From NCBI RefSeq assembly GCF_011390835.1, contig NZ_JAABRQ010000016.1, positions 28,400 through 92,399 of the forward strand: a stretch of 64,000 nucleotides of DNA. Direction: 5' to 3'. The position numbers were made by a program, and so were the translations under genes. The stretch comes from Hydrogenophaga sp. (lineage in GTDB: Bacteria > Pseudomonadota > Gammaproteobacteria > Burkholderiales > Burkholderiaceae_C). Below are positions 25,317 through 34,886 of this stretch, piece after piece (position 1 is the first letter of the stretch; each line of letters opens with the position of its first letter). Under the pieces are notes generated by a model. That model made no database searches, was not told the origin of the DNA, and saw nothing but the letters and a program-made list of their open reading frames with translations.

Positions 25317-26486
25317 TCAGGAGGTCTTGCCCGAGGCCTTCATGGGCCAAGCCAGCAGCAGCCACAGCAACATCAGCGCGGCGCTGACCCCAAAGATGCC
25401 ACTGCTGCCCCAGCTCTTGAGCACGAGGCCGCCTAGGGTGCCGCCAGCGAAGATGCCCAGCGACATCAGCGTGTTGTAGATACCAAGTGCAGCGCCGCGC
25501 TGGTGCGGCTTGGCCAGTCGCGACACCAGGCTTGGCTGGCTCGCTTCCTGGGTGTTGAAGCCGAGGAAATACAGACTCAGCAAAAGGCCGAGGCTCCAGG
25601 CCGACGGGGCCTGCAAGCTGAACAGGAACGCGATTTGCACCAGCGCGATCAGCGCAATGGCGCCGAGGTAGACCGCGCGGAAGTGTCCCTGACGCTCCAG
25701 GCGGAACAACAGCCCCCCCATGACCAGCAGCGAACCCAGCACGGCGGGCAGGTAGACGTGCCATTGCTCGGCGGTCGCCACGCCCGCTTCCCGCAGCAGC
25801 GCGGGCACCGACATCCACATCGCGATCTGCACCGCGTGCAGCACAAACACGCCCAGGTCGACGCGCAGCAGTTCCGCGTCCCGCAGCACCTCGCGCAAGC
25901 CGCCGCGCTCGACCGCCTGGTGCTGGGCTGGCTCGGGCGGCACCACCCAGGCCACCACCGCCATGCCCACCAGCGCCAGCACACCCGTGAGGGCAAACAG
26001 GCCCGCCAGTCCGATGTGGGGCACCAGGGCGGGCGCCATCACCAGCGAGAGCGCAAACATCAGCGCGATGCTGATGCCGATCAAGGCCATCGATTTGGTG
26101 CGCACCTGGTCGCGCGTGAGGTCGGCCAGCAACGCTGTGACTGCGGCCGAGATGGCGCCAGCACCCTGCAAGGCCCGGCCCACGACCAGCCACACCAGAT
26201 TGGGTGCCCAGGCGGCGATGAAGCTGCCCAGCACAAACACCACCAGCCCGGCCAGGATCACCGGCTTGCGGCCGAAGCGGTCAGACGCGATGCCCATGGG
26301 CATTTGCAGCAGCGCCTGGGTGAGGCCGTAGATGCCCATGGCCAGTCCCACCAGCGCGGGGTCGTCACCGCCGGGGTAGCGGTGGGCCTCGAGCACAAAC
26401 ACCGGCAGCACCAGAAACAGGCCCAGCATGCGCAGTGCGTAGATCGACGCCAGCGACGCGCTGGCGCGCCGCTCGCCAGCCGTCAT
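25317..26486 (-). CDS. Major facilitator superfamily exporter (DHA1, YajR-like)
   Basis: 389 residues and about 12 transmembrane helices. The loop 2-3 motif GIASDRFGRKPVILAGL and the motif C-like helix (LVMAPALVPHIG) mark a drug:H+ antiporter-type MFS protein. The start MTAGERRASASLASIYALRMLGLFLVLP matches the family; a GTG at 26543 would add 19 residues. The substrate is unknown. It is divergent from uvrA, with a short shared control region. Confidence 0.9.
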   Translation of the reverse strand: MTAGERRASASLASIYALRMLGLFLVLPVFVLEAHRYPGGDDPALVGLAMGIYGLTQALLQMPMGIASDRFGRKPVILAGLVVFVLGSFIAAWAPNLVWLVVGRALQGAGAISAAVTALLADLTRDQVRTKSMALIGISIALMFALSLVMAPALVPHIGLAGLFALTGVLALVGMAVVAWVVPPEPAQHQAVERGGLREVLRDAELLRVDLGVFVLHAVQIAMWMSVPALLREAGVATAEQWHVYLPAVLGSLLVMGGLLFRLERQGHFRAVYLGAIALIALVQIAFLFSLQAPSAWSLGLLLSLYFLGFNTQEASQPSLVSRLAKPHQRGAALGIYNTLMSLGIFAGGTLGGLVLKSWGSSGIFGVSAALMLLWLLLAWPMKASGKTS

Positions 26487-26674
26487 GCGCGAGCCGGTGG
26501 TGTCTGCAGCGCGTGCAGAAGGAGCTGGGTTGAGGGCGGACACGTCGACAGGGGGCAAAGCCAGTATTGTGCGCGAACCCCGCGCGGCACCGCGGAGCCG
26601 AGCCTGCAGCGCCAGCCTGATCGGCTTATCATGATCGGTTGCCTTTCTTTCGCCGGTTGCACCGGCTTCGCGCC

Positions 26675-29600
26675 TTGAACACCCCCCTGCCAGCTCACGC
26701 TCTCTCTGTTGACCCCGATGACGCCGGACAGCGCCGGGACCACGCCCTGGAGGCACGGTTGCGCGGTGCAGCCACCCTCTCGGTGCGCGGCGCCCGTACC
26801 CACAACCTCAAGAACATCGACCTCGATATTCCCAAGCACGCGCTGGTGGTGATCACCGGCCTGTCGGGTTCGGGCAAGTCCAGCCTGGCATTCGACACGC
26901 TGTACGCCGAAGGCCAGCGCCGCTACGTGGAGAGCCTGTCCGCCTACGCACGCCAGTTCCTGCAGCTCATGGACAAGCCCGACGTGGACCTGATCGAAGG
27001 CCTGTCGCCCGCGATCGCCATCGAACAAAAAGCCACCAGCCACAACCCACGGTCCACCGTGGGTACCGTGACCGAGATCCACGACTACCTGCGCTTGCTC
27101 TACGCCCGCGCCGGCACGCCGTACTGCCCGGAGCACGATCTGCCGCTGGCCTCGCAGAGCGTGGCACAAATGGTGGACACGGTGCTGGCCATGCCCGAAG
27201 GTACCAAGCTGCTGATCGTGGCGCCCGTGGCGCGCGAAAAGAAGGGCGAGTTCCACGACCTGTTCGCCGACATGCAGGCGCAAGGCTACGTGCGTTTTCG
27301 GCTCAATGGTCAGGTGGTGGAGGCCGAGGATCTGCCGGCGCTGAAGAAGACCGAGAAGCACAACATCGACGTGGTGGTCGACCGCATCAAGGTGCGTGGT
27401 CACGAGGAGACTGAAGAAGACAAGGCGAATCCCTTGCGTCAAAGGCTCGCTGAAAGTTTCGAAGCCGCCCTGCGCCTGGCCGAGGGCCGCGCCCTGGCGG
27501 TCGACATGGACACCGGCGCCGAACAAGGTTTCTCCGCCAAGTTCGCTTGCCCCGTGTGCAGCCACAGCGTGGGCGAGCTGGAGCCACGGCTGTTTTCATT
27601 CAACTCGCCCATGGGCGCCTGCCCGAGCTGCGATGGCCTGGGCCACACCGAGGTATTCGACGCGGCGCGCGTGGTCGCCTTCCCCACGCTCAGCCTGGCC
27701 AGTGGCGCCATCAAGGGCTGGGACCGGCGCAACGGCTATTACTTCGCCATGATCGAGAGCCTGGCCGCTCACTACCAGTTCGACGCCGAAGCGCCCTGGG
27801 AGTCACTGCCCGACGCGGTGCAGCAGGCGCTTCTCTACGGCTCGGGCGAAGACGAGATCAAGTTCAGCTACGCCCTGGAATCGGGTGAGCGCGCGGGCAA
27901 GAAGATCACCAAGAAGCACCCGTTTGAAGGCATCATCCGCAACTTCGAGCGCCGCTATCGAGAAACCGACAGCGCCCATGTGCGCGAAGAACTGGCGCGC
28001 TACCGCGCCACCCAACCATGCCCCGAATGCCATGGCACTCGACTGCGCAGAGACGCACGCCATGTCTTCGTGGGCGAAGGCGTGCAACGCCGCCCCATCT
28101 ACAAGGTCAGTCACGTCACCCTGGGTGAATCGCTGGCCTATTTCCAGACGCTGCAACTGCCGGGCGCCAAGGGCGACATCGCCGCGCGGGTGATCAACGA
28201 AATCCGCCAGCGACTGAAGTTTCTCAACGACGTGGGTCTGAACTACCTGAGCCTGGACCGCAGCGCCGACACGCTCTCCGGTGGTGAGGCCCAGCGCATC
28301 CGCCTGGCGAGCCAGATCGGCAGCGGCCTGACGGGTGTGATGTACGTGCTGGACGAGCCCAGCATCGGCCTGCACCAGCGCGACAACGATCGCCTGATCG
28401 CCACGCTGCAACACCTGCGCGACCTGGGCAACACGGTTATGGTGGTCGAGCACGACGAAGACATGATCCGCCACGCCGACCACGTGATCGACATGGGACC
28501 AGGCGCCGGTGTGCACGGCGGCCATGTGATGGCCCAGGGCACCTGCGCCGAGGTGATGGCCACGGCGGCTTCTCTTACCGGGCAGTACCTGAGCGGGGCG
28601 CGTGCGATTCAGCTGCCTGCGCGGCGCACGCCCTGGCTACCCGCAGTCCAGCCCAAGGCCTTCACACCCTCGACCAAGGCGCGCCACGCGCCCAGCCCGG
28701 CCGCTGAGCGACGGGCAGCGCGCGAGGCCGCCCACATCGCCACGCTAGGCGAGCTGCAGGAGATTCGCGTGGTCGGTGCCAGCGGCCACAACCTGCAAAA
28801 CGTCAGCGTGGCGTTTCCAGTCGGCCTGCTGACCTGCGTCACCGGCGTCTCGGGCTCGGGCAAATCGACCCTGGTGAACGACACGCTGTACGCCGCCGTG
28901 GCGCGCACGCTGTACCGCTCGCACGACGAGCCCGCCGAGCACGAAGCCATTGAAGGCATCGAGCACTTCGACAAAGTCATCAACGTCGACCAGTCGCCCA
29001 TTGGCCGCACGCCGCGCAGCAACCCCGCCACCTACACCGGCCTGTTCACCGGCATCCGCGAACTCATGGCCGAGGTGCCCACCGCGCGCGAACGCGGCTA
29101 CGGGCCGGGACGATTTTCTTTCAACGTCGCCGGTGGTCGCTGTGAGGCCTGCCAGGGCGATGGCGTGGTCAAGGTGGAGATGCACTTTCTGCCTGACGTC
29201 TACGTGCCCTGCGAGGTCTGTCAGGGCCAACGCTACAACCGCGAAACTCTGGACGTTCAGTACAAAGGCAAGAACATCGCTCAGATCCTGGACATGACGG
29301 TGGAGCAAGCCCATGGCTTCTTCGGCGCCGTGCCGACGCTGCACCGCAAGCTGCAAACCCTGATGGATGTGGGTTTGACATACATCCAGCTTGGCCAGAG
29401 CGCGACCACCTTGTCCGGCGGCGAAGCGCAGCGCGTGAAACTCGCGCTGGAGCTCAGCAAGCGCGACACCGGCCGCACGCTGTACATCCTGGACGAGCCC
29501 ACCACCGGCCTGCACTTCGCCGACATCGAGCTGCTGCTCCAAGTGCTGCACCAGCTGCGCGACGCCGGCAACACCATCGTCGTCATCGAGCACAACCTGG

Positions 29601-29752
29601 ACGTGATCAAGACCGCCGACTGGCTGATCGACATGGGGCCCGAAGGCGGCTCGGGCGGCGGCACGGTGGTGGGCGTCGGCACACCTGAAACACTGGCCAC
29701 GAACCCGGCCAGCCACACCGGGCAGTATCTGGCGCGCCTGCTGCAGCGCTGA
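26675..29752 (+). CDS. uvrA: Excinuclease ABC subunit A
   Basis: About 1025 residues; damage-recognising ATPase of nucleotide excision repair. Two ABC modules are present: Walker [11 protein letters not shown] near residue 62 and [10 protein letters not shown] in the second half, each with an LSGGEAQR signature. Zinc-binding CPVC and CPSC pairs and CEACQGDG with CEVCQG are intact. There is no ATG in the right place; a TTG at 26675 before [17 protein letters not shown] is the likely start and a TTG at 26639 is possible. I see no SOS box that I can support. Confidence 0.96.
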   Translation: MNTPLPAHALSVDPDDAGQRRDHALEARLRGAATLSVRGARTHNLKNIDLDIPKHALVVITGLSGSGKSSLAFDTLYAEGQRRYVESLSAYARQFLQLMDKPDVDLIEGLSPAIAIEQKATSHNPRSTVGTVTEIHDYLRLLYARAGTPYCPEHDLPLASQSVAQMVDTVLAMPEGTKLLIVAPVAREKKGEFHDLFADMQAQGYVRFRLNGQVVEAEDLPALKKTEKHNIDVVVDRIKVRGHEETEEDKANPLRQRLAESFEAALRLAEGRALAVDMDTGAEQGFSAKFACPVCSHSVGELEPRLFSFNSPMGACPSCDGLGHTEVFDAARVVAFPTLSLASGAIKGWDRRNGYYFAMIESLAAHYQFDAEAPWESLPDAVQQALLYGSGEDEIKFSYALESGERAGKKITKKHPFEGIIRNFERRYRETDSAHVREELARYRATQPCPECHGTRLRRDARHVFVGEGVQRRPIYKVSHVTLGESLAYFQTLQLPGAKGDIAARVINEIRQRLKFLNDVGLNYLSLDRSADTLSGGEAQRIRLASQIGSGLTGVMYVLDEPSIGLHQRDNDRLIATLQHLRDLGNTVMVVEHDEDMIRHADHVIDMGPGAGVHGGHVMAQGTCAEVMATAASLTGQYLSGARAIQLPARRTPWLPAVQPKAFTPSTKARHAPSPAAERRAAREAAHIATLGELQEIRVVGASGHNLQNVSVAFPVGLLTCVTGVSGSGKSTLVNDTLYAAVARTLYRSHDEPAEHEAIEGIEHFDKVINVDQSPIGRTPRSNPATYTGLFTGIRELMAEVPTARERGYGPGRFSFNVAGGRCEACQGDGVVKVEMHFLPDVYVPCEVCQGQRYNRETLDVQYKGKNIAQILDMTVEQAHGFFGAVPTLHRKLQTLMDVGLTYIQLGQSATTLSGGEAQRVKLALELSKRDTGRTLYILDEPTTGLHFADIELLLQVLHQLRDAGNTIVVIEHNLDVIKTADWLIDMGPEGGSGGGTVVGVGTPETLATNPASHTGQYLARLLQR

Positions 29753-29761
29753 GGCCGGGAT

Positions 29762-30313
29762 TCAGAGCCGACCGAGGTCCTCGATCGCATCCACCACCAG
29801 GCTGGTGCCGATGGCGATCAACAGAATGTCGGACGCCACGCGCACGAACTTGTACCCAACCGGTGGCACGCCCAGACGGACCTGCACCGCGGCCGGCACC
29901 GGGTAGTAGACGACTGCGGCCGGCAAAGGCTCGCCGCGGCGCCATCCCTTGGCCTGACCGGGCGGCTGACAGCCATTGTTCTTTTTCTTCAGCCCGGGTG
30001 GGCACTTGCCCGCCTTCATTCGCGGAACATAGTAGTCGCGCACCAGCACCCGCTGTGGCTCTTGAAAGTAGCCACCGATCTGGATATTGACCGACGGGCC
30101 GCTTGAGGCCTGTCGGCCTGACACCTCGCGGTGCTCCGAACGGTCTCGATCCCGATGGTCGTCGCGGTCGTACTTCTGTTGCTTGTTCGGCTTGCCCGAC
30201 TTGCCACCGTCCACCCAATCTGGCTTCTCCCCCAGGCTGGGCAGGCTCACCAGCGCCAGGCAGGCGGCCAGGAGCAGGGCGGGAGAACGGGCGCGGGATG
30301 AAGAAGAAGGCAT
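29762..30313 (-). CDS. CigR/RcnB-like secreted protein
   Basis: 183 residues with a signal peptide (SPALLLAACLALVSLPSLG). A charged linker rich in Asp, Arg and His follows, then a C-terminal domain with CPPGLKKKNNGCQPPGQAKGW, PVGYKFVRVASDILLIAIGTSLVVDAIEDL. This domain is typical of proteins named for the Salmonella anti-virulence regulator CigR and is related to RcnB. Its job outside Salmonella is unknown. The ATG at 30313 is chosen over an upstream one at 30364. It converges on uvrA, nine bases between the stops. Confidence 0.82.
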   Translation of the reverse strand: MPSSSSRARSPALLLAACLALVSLPSLGEKPDWVDGGKSGKPNKQQKYDRDDHRDRDRSEHREVSGRQASSGPSVNIQIGGYFQEPQRVLVRDYYVPRMKAGKCPPGLKKKNNGCQPPGQAKGWRRGEPLPAAVVYYPVPAAVQVRLGVPPVGYKFVRVASDILLIAIGTSLVVDAIEDLGRL

Positions 30314-30527
30314 GGATGATCCGGAAAATCGGTGCGAAGAAAGGGCGAAAGGGCGTGCTGTCACCTGAAAGAAGAAGCTTGAGTGTGCACGCGGCCCCGT
30401 CGTCGCTCGTTACCGCTTGTAAGCACACAGCCGTTGCCGCGGCTCGAGACTCCGGCGGGTATCGTGCATGGTTGACCGCTCACGGACTCGACGACAGACT
30501 CTTGACAAGGCCCCGCATCGCTCCACC

Positions 30528-32069
30528 ATGTCACAGGAAACCGAACTCAAGCTCAGCCTGCGTCCGCAGGACGTCCGTCGGCTGCTGAGCCACCCGCTGT
30601 TGCGCCAGCAGACGCCGGAGCGTCAGCGCCTGTTCAACACCTATTTCGACACCCCCCAGCTCACGCTGATGGGTCAGCGCATCGCGGTCCGCGAGCGCCG
30701 CATCGGGCGCCGCACTTGGCTCACGGTGAAAACCGCCGGCAGCACCCAGGGCGGCCTGTCGCGCCGCGGCGAATGGGAAGGCCCGACCCGACCGGGTGAG
30801 ATGGACTTTGTCACGCTGGTAGACGATACCCACCTGGCCCAGACACTGTCGGGCGTGGCCCGGCAGCTGACGCCTCTCTTTCGAACCGACTTCTTACGTT
30901 TGAGCTGGCAACTGGAGTATGCAGGCGCTCACATCGAGGTCGCGCTGGACCGGGGGCACATTGCTGTCGGACATGGCCCGGACATGCCCACCGATGGCCT
31001 GCAGCAGAAGCTGCTGGAGCTGGAGCTAGAGCTCAAATCCGGGCCGGTAGACGCGCTGCTGGATCTGGCTCACACCTTGGCTCTGGGACCCCAGGGCGAG
31101 ATGAAGCGCGGCCTGTGGCTGTACCCGAGTGCGCGCAGCAAGGCCGAACGAGGACTGGCCCTGTTTCTGGGCCAGCAGCCGGAACCGGTGAAGGCAGGGC
31201 CGGTGCAGCTCACCGATCGGCTTCCGCCAGTGGAGGCTTTCCGCACCACTGCACTGGCCTGTCTGGCGCATTGGCAGGCGAATGTCGGGCCCTGGCTGGA
31301 AGGCGCGGCAGATCAGCCTGTTGACCCTGAGTTTGTGCACCAGGCCCGTGTGGCGCTGCGCCGCCTTCGCACCGGCTTGCGCCTTTTCAAGCCGGCCTTG
31401 CCACCCCGGTTTTTCAACCACTGGAACGCTCGCTGGCAGCTGACTGCCCGGGCGCTCGGCGAGGTACGCAACTGGGATGTGTTGGCCACCGAGGGCTGGG
31501 CCGGCTGGCTGGGACCGATGGCAGACAACCCATCGCTGCAGCCGGTGCACGACTGGATTCAAACGCAACGACAGCAGGCCAACCAGCGGGCTCGATCCTG
31601 CCTGCACGAGCCCGCCCATGCACTGGACCTGCTCGCCTTCAGCCAGGCGGTGCTGGCATTGCCCACTGCGGCACGCCCTCCCCACTCAAAGCCCTTGTCC
31701 CGCTGGGCCTTGCGCCGACTGCAAGGCCACCATCGCCAATTGCTGATTCAGACCCGGAAGGCCTTGGGCAAGGGGCCAAAAGGCCGCCACGCCCTGCGCA
31801 TCGCGCTCAAGAAGCTGCGCTACGCGCAAGAGCTCCTCGGTGACCTGCTGCCTGAGCGCTCTCAGCGCGACACCGCCCGCTTGGTGAAAGCGCAGTCGCT
31901 GCTGGGTGAGCTCAACGACCTGAGCACCGCACAGGCGCTGCTGGCTGACTGCCCGCTGGACGCCGCGGCCACGGTGTCGACCGTGATCGACGCGCGCCTG
32001 AAGACCCGTCTGCACCGCCTGCGGTCACTGGAGCGTGCGTTGCTTCGGTCTCGCGCGCCAGGCGCCTGA
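30528..32069 (+). CDS. CYTH-CHAD domain protein (inorganic triphosphatase-like)
   Basis: 513 residues. The N-terminal CYTH domain opens with ETELKLSL, the ExExK metal/phosphate motif, and has RLFNTYFDTPQLTL and VKTAGSTQGGLSRRGEWE. The CHAD domain (about residues 250-500) has the conserved histidines in VHQARVALRRLRTGLRLF and RHALRIALKKLRYAQELL. CYTH enzymes hydrolyse triphosphate; CHAD domains bind polyphosphate. A role in polyphosphate metabolism is likely. The ATG at 30528 matches the motif start. Confidence 0.9.
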   Translation: MSQETELKLSLRPQDVRRLLSHPLLRQQTPERQRLFNTYFDTPQLTLMGQRIAVRERRIGRRTWLTVKTAGSTQGGLSRRGEWEGPTRPGEMDFVTLVDDTHLAQTLSGVARQLTPLFRTDFLRLSWQLEYAGAHIEVALDRGHIAVGHGPDMPTDGLQQKLLELELELKSGPVDALLDLAHTLALGPQGEMKRGLWLYPSARSKAERGLALFLGQQPEPVKAGPVQLTDRLPPVEAFRTTALACLAHWQANVGPWLEGAADQPVDPEFVHQARVALRRLRTGLRLFKPALPPRFFNHWNARWQLTARALGEVRNWDVLATEGWAGWLGPMADNPSLQPVHDWIQTQRQQANQRARSCLHEPAHALDLLAFSQAVLALPTAARPPHSKPLSRWALRRLQGHHRQLLIQTRKALGKGPKGRHALRIALKKLRYAQELLGDLLPERSQRDTARLVKAQSLLGELNDLSTAQALLADCPLDAAATVSTVIDARLKTRLHRLRSLERALLRSRAPGA

Positions 32070-32161
32070 GCGGGCCGCATCGCACCTTTGCGACAGTCCT
32101 TTGCCAAGTCGGGGAAGGGGAGCCACAATGGCTGCTATCCGGTCACCCTAGGGAAGCTGTC

Positions 32162-32608
32162 ATGTCATCGGTCACCTTGCGTTTTTTGGTCGAGCCCAAC
32201 CACCTGGGGCACGGTGAGCGGGTGCACGGCGGTACGGTGCTGCAGTGGATCGGAGAAGCGGGCTATGCCTGTGCCACCCGCTGGGCGGAGCGGCCGTGCC
32301 AGCTGGTCTACATCAGCAGCGTGCGCTTTCGGCGCTCTGTGCGGGCCCATGCCCTGGTCGAAGTGCAGGCCCGGCTGGCGTTCACGGGTGACACCAACAT
32401 GAACATCGCGGTGGAGTTGCGCAGCGGTGACGTCGCTGGCGGTCGCATGGACCCGGTGGCCGAATGCCTCGCGGTCTACATCGCACTCGGCGAGGACGGG
32501 CGCCCCCTTCCGGTGACCACCTGGTCGCCCGAAACACCCGGCGAGATGGCCCTGGCAAGTTCGGCGCGGGCGCACTTCGAGAACACCGCCGCCGCACCGC
32601 TCGAATAG
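32162..32608 (+). CDS. Acyl-CoA thioesterase, YciA-like hotdog family
   Basis: The 148-residue protein has the family opening RFLVEPNHLGHGERVHGGTVLQWIGEAGYACATRW, then YISSVRFRRSVRAHALVEVQARL. This is the hotdog fold of YciA/BACH acyl-CoA thioesterases, with the catalytic Asp position replaced by Glu in this alignment by eye. Substrate chain length unknown. It stands 92 bases after the CYTH-CHAD gene and converges on the GST gene with six bases between the stops. Confidence 0.85.
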   Translation: MSSVTLRFLVEPNHLGHGERVHGGTVLQWIGEAGYACATRWAERPCQLVYISSVRFRRSVRAHALVEVQARLAFTGDTNMNIAVELRSGDVAGGRMDPVAECLAVYIALGEDGRPLPVTTWSPETPGEMALASSARAHFENTAAAPLE

Positions 32609-32614
32609 CGCGCG

Positions 32615-33232
32615 TCAGCTCGCAGCGCTGGGGCGCTGCGCCACAAGGTCGCGCCAGGCCTGCAGAGCGTGCCAGCCCGCATCCGCTGGCTTGAGCTTGA
32701 GCAGCCGCGCAAACTCCAGCGTACAAAAAGCGGTGATGTCGGCAATGGTGAAGCGCTCACCAGCCACCCAAGGCTGATCTTGCAGCAGGCGGTCCAGCCA
32801 GGCGGCAGTCTCCAGGCTCTTGGCCTGCTGCGACGCACCGTAGTCGGCGAACTGCGGCTGCTCCAGCACTGCCAGCCCCGGGTGCTGATGGCGAATGGCA
32901 TTGGCAAGGGGCAGCATCAAGTACCACTCGACGCGGCGGTCGGCCATTTCGATGAAGGCACGCTCCTCTGAGGTCTCGCCCATGAGGTTGGGCTCAGGTT
33001 GCAGGCCCTCAAGGTAGGTGCAGATGGCGCGCGTTTCGCTGAGCATGCGGCCGTCATCCAGTTCCAGCACCGGAATGCGCGCCAGCGGGTTGCGCTCGCG
33101 AAACGCTGCGCTGCGGTGTTCCTGGGCATTGATGTCCACCAGCACGGGCTCGATACCGGTCATGCCTTTTTCGGCAATAAACATCTGCACCCGGCGCGGG
33201 TTGGGTGCGCGCTGCGACAGGTAAAGCTTCAT
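32615..33232 (-). CDS. Glutathione S-transferase family protein
   Basis: 205 residues. The N-terminal thioredoxin-like half reads MKLYLSQRAPNPRRVQMFIAEKGM and contains LARIPVLELDDGRMLSETRAICTYLE, the cis-proline and SETRAI glutathione-binding positions. The helical C-terminal half includes VAGERFTIADITAFCTLEFAR. The substrate is unknown. The start is at 33232; the frame extends 13 codons upstream without homology. The 186 bases between it and the DUF1501 gene hold nothing I can identify. Confidence 0.92.
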   Translation of the reverse strand: MKLYLSQRAPNPRRVQMFIAEKGMTGIEPVLVDINAQEHRSAAFRERNPLARIPVLELDDGRMLSETRAICTYLEGLQPEPNLMGETSEERAFIEMADRRVEWYLMLPLANAIRHQHPGLAVLEQPQFADYGASQQAKSLETAAWLDRLLQDQPWVAGERFTIADITAFCTLEFARLLKLKPADAGWHALQAWRDLVAQRPSAAS

Positions 33233-33418
33233 CTCTGGGGGGCCTTTCAAACGCCAGCCAGTGTTGCCCAAGCGTTGTGCATGCTGGGACCGCGCTGGAC
33301 AGCCTCGCGGCTGAGCCCTCGACTGGGGCTAGCGTCCCATGGTAGCGACCACACCCACGCTTGTCGCGCATGACCAGTCCCGGATGCGAATCCATGAGGT
33401 CTGGCGGGCGGCCAGCCG

Positions 33419-34873
33419 TCAGAGCATGAAGTCGAGGTTGGTCGGGTAAGCGCCGCCGAAATTGCCCAGGTTCGGTGCAATCGCGGACATTTCGTTGCCT
33501 TGCACACCAAACCAGGTAGCCAAGGTGGCAGCGTACTGGTCGACCGAGGTGCTCGGCAGCAAACGCCCCTGGCCCACGTGCCATTGGTCGTTGGAGTCGC
33601 TGCTGTTGGTCACGCTCACCGGCGGCGCGCTGCCGTAAAACGCCTTGCCGCGCACCGCGCCACCCACCATCAGGTGGTGCGAGCCCCAGCCATGGTCAGA
33701 ACCGTCGCCGTTGCTTTGCAAAGTGCGCCCAAAGTCAGAAGCGGTAAAGGCCGTGACCTTGTCGGCCACACCCAGGGCCACTGTGGACTCATAAAAGGCG
33801 GTGAGACCAGCGCTCAACTGGCCCATCAGATTGGCCTGGTTGTTGATCAGGTTGTCGTGCAAGTCGAACCCGCCCATGGAGACAAAGAACACCTGGCGTT
33901 TGGTGCCCAACGTGCCGCGTGCGGCGATCATGCGAGCCACCAGCTTGAGCTGATCGGCCAGGCGGTTCTGGGCTGGGAAACCGGCAAATTCGGTGCCGCT
34001 CGCAGGGAAAGCGGCCAAGGCATTGGTGACCGCCCCTTCCGTTGAAAAGGAGCGTGCTGTGATCAGGTTGTACTCCTTCTCGAGCAACTGGCTGCGCTCC
34101 TGCAAGGCGAGCGTTGTCATGGCGGCGCGCACCTCCGCTGAGCTGTACACGTTGCTGTTGAGGCTGTTGATCTTGACCGCACCACCGGTACCGACCTGGT
34201 AAGACAAGGCCTGATCACCCGAGAGAAACACCGTGTTGCCTGCCACCGATATGCAACTGAGGACGGGGTTGGAGGGGTTGGCGTTGGACGACAGTGCAAG
34301 GTCACCCATCTGGCCGCCCCAACCGGTGCGCGCCCCCTCTGCCTGGGAGCTTTGCCACACCGATTGTTGATCGTTGTGCGAAAACAGCTTGGGCGGGCGC
34401 CGCCTGGTGCCGTTGTTGTATTGGGTTCGCGTCATCGGCTCGATCAGGGGACCGACATTGAGCTGCACCGCAGCTGAGCCGCTGTTGAACAGGCCCGCCA
34501 GACCGGACATGGCTGGGTGCAGCGCGTATTGAACGCCACCGGGAAGTGCCGTGGTCGGGTTGAGCAGCGTCGCAGCCATGTCGGCGCGCGGGATCGCGAT
34601 GCCACCACCGCTGAAGTCGACGCGACCGCCACGGATGGTGTTGTACTGAGCGTAGCTGGCGCTGTCGTAATTGACCACCGTGTTGGCGTAATCGTTACCA
34701 CCAAACAGGAAGACGCAGACCAGCGCCTTGTAGTCGGTGGCGTTGAAAGCTGCGGCCTCGCCCATGGCCACCAGGTTGAGCGCGGTGGGCAGGGCGGCGC
34801 CGGTGAAGGCGAGTTGACCGGCGCGACGCAGAAATGCGCGGCGGCTGTGCTTGTCAGGCTGGATGAAATGCAT
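33419..34873 (-). CDS. DUF1501 family Tat-exported protein
   Basis: 484 residues. A Tat signal (KHSRRAFLRRAGQLAFTGAALPTAL) is followed by the DUF1501 core: LVCVFLFGGNDYANTVVNYD, FFVSMGGFDLHDNLINNQ, and DFGRTLQSNGDGSDHGWGSHHLMVGG, which resemble the metal-binding segments of alkaline-phosphatase-superfamily proteins. Function is unknown. It follows the DUF1800 gene by 13 bases; the two are a recurrent pair in bacteria and probably act together in the periplasm. GGAGCTCC lies before the ATG. Confidence 0.9.
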   Translation of the reverse strand: MHFIQPDKHSRRAFLRRAGQLAFTGAALPTALNLVAMGEAAAFNATDYKALVCVFLFGGNDYANTVVNYDSASYAQYNTIRGGRVDFSGGGIAIPRADMAATLLNPTTALPGGVQYALHPAMSGLAGLFNSGSAAVQLNVGPLIEPMTRTQYNNGTRRRPPKLFSHNDQQSVWQSSQAEGARTGWGGQMGDLALSSNANPSNPVLSCISVAGNTVFLSGDQALSYQVGTGGAVKINSLNSNVYSSAEVRAAMTTLALQERSQLLEKEYNLITARSFSTEGAVTNALAAFPASGTEFAGFPAQNRLADQLKLVARMIAARGTLGTKRQVFFVSMGGFDLHDNLINNQANLMGQLSAGLTAFYESTVALGVADKVTAFTASDFGRTLQSNGDGSDHGWGSHHLMVGGAVRGKAFYGSAPPVSVTNSSDSNDQWHVGQGRLLPSTSVDQYAATLATWFGVQGNEMSAIAPNLGNFGGAYPTNLDFML

Positions 34874-34886
34874 GATGGAGCTCCGC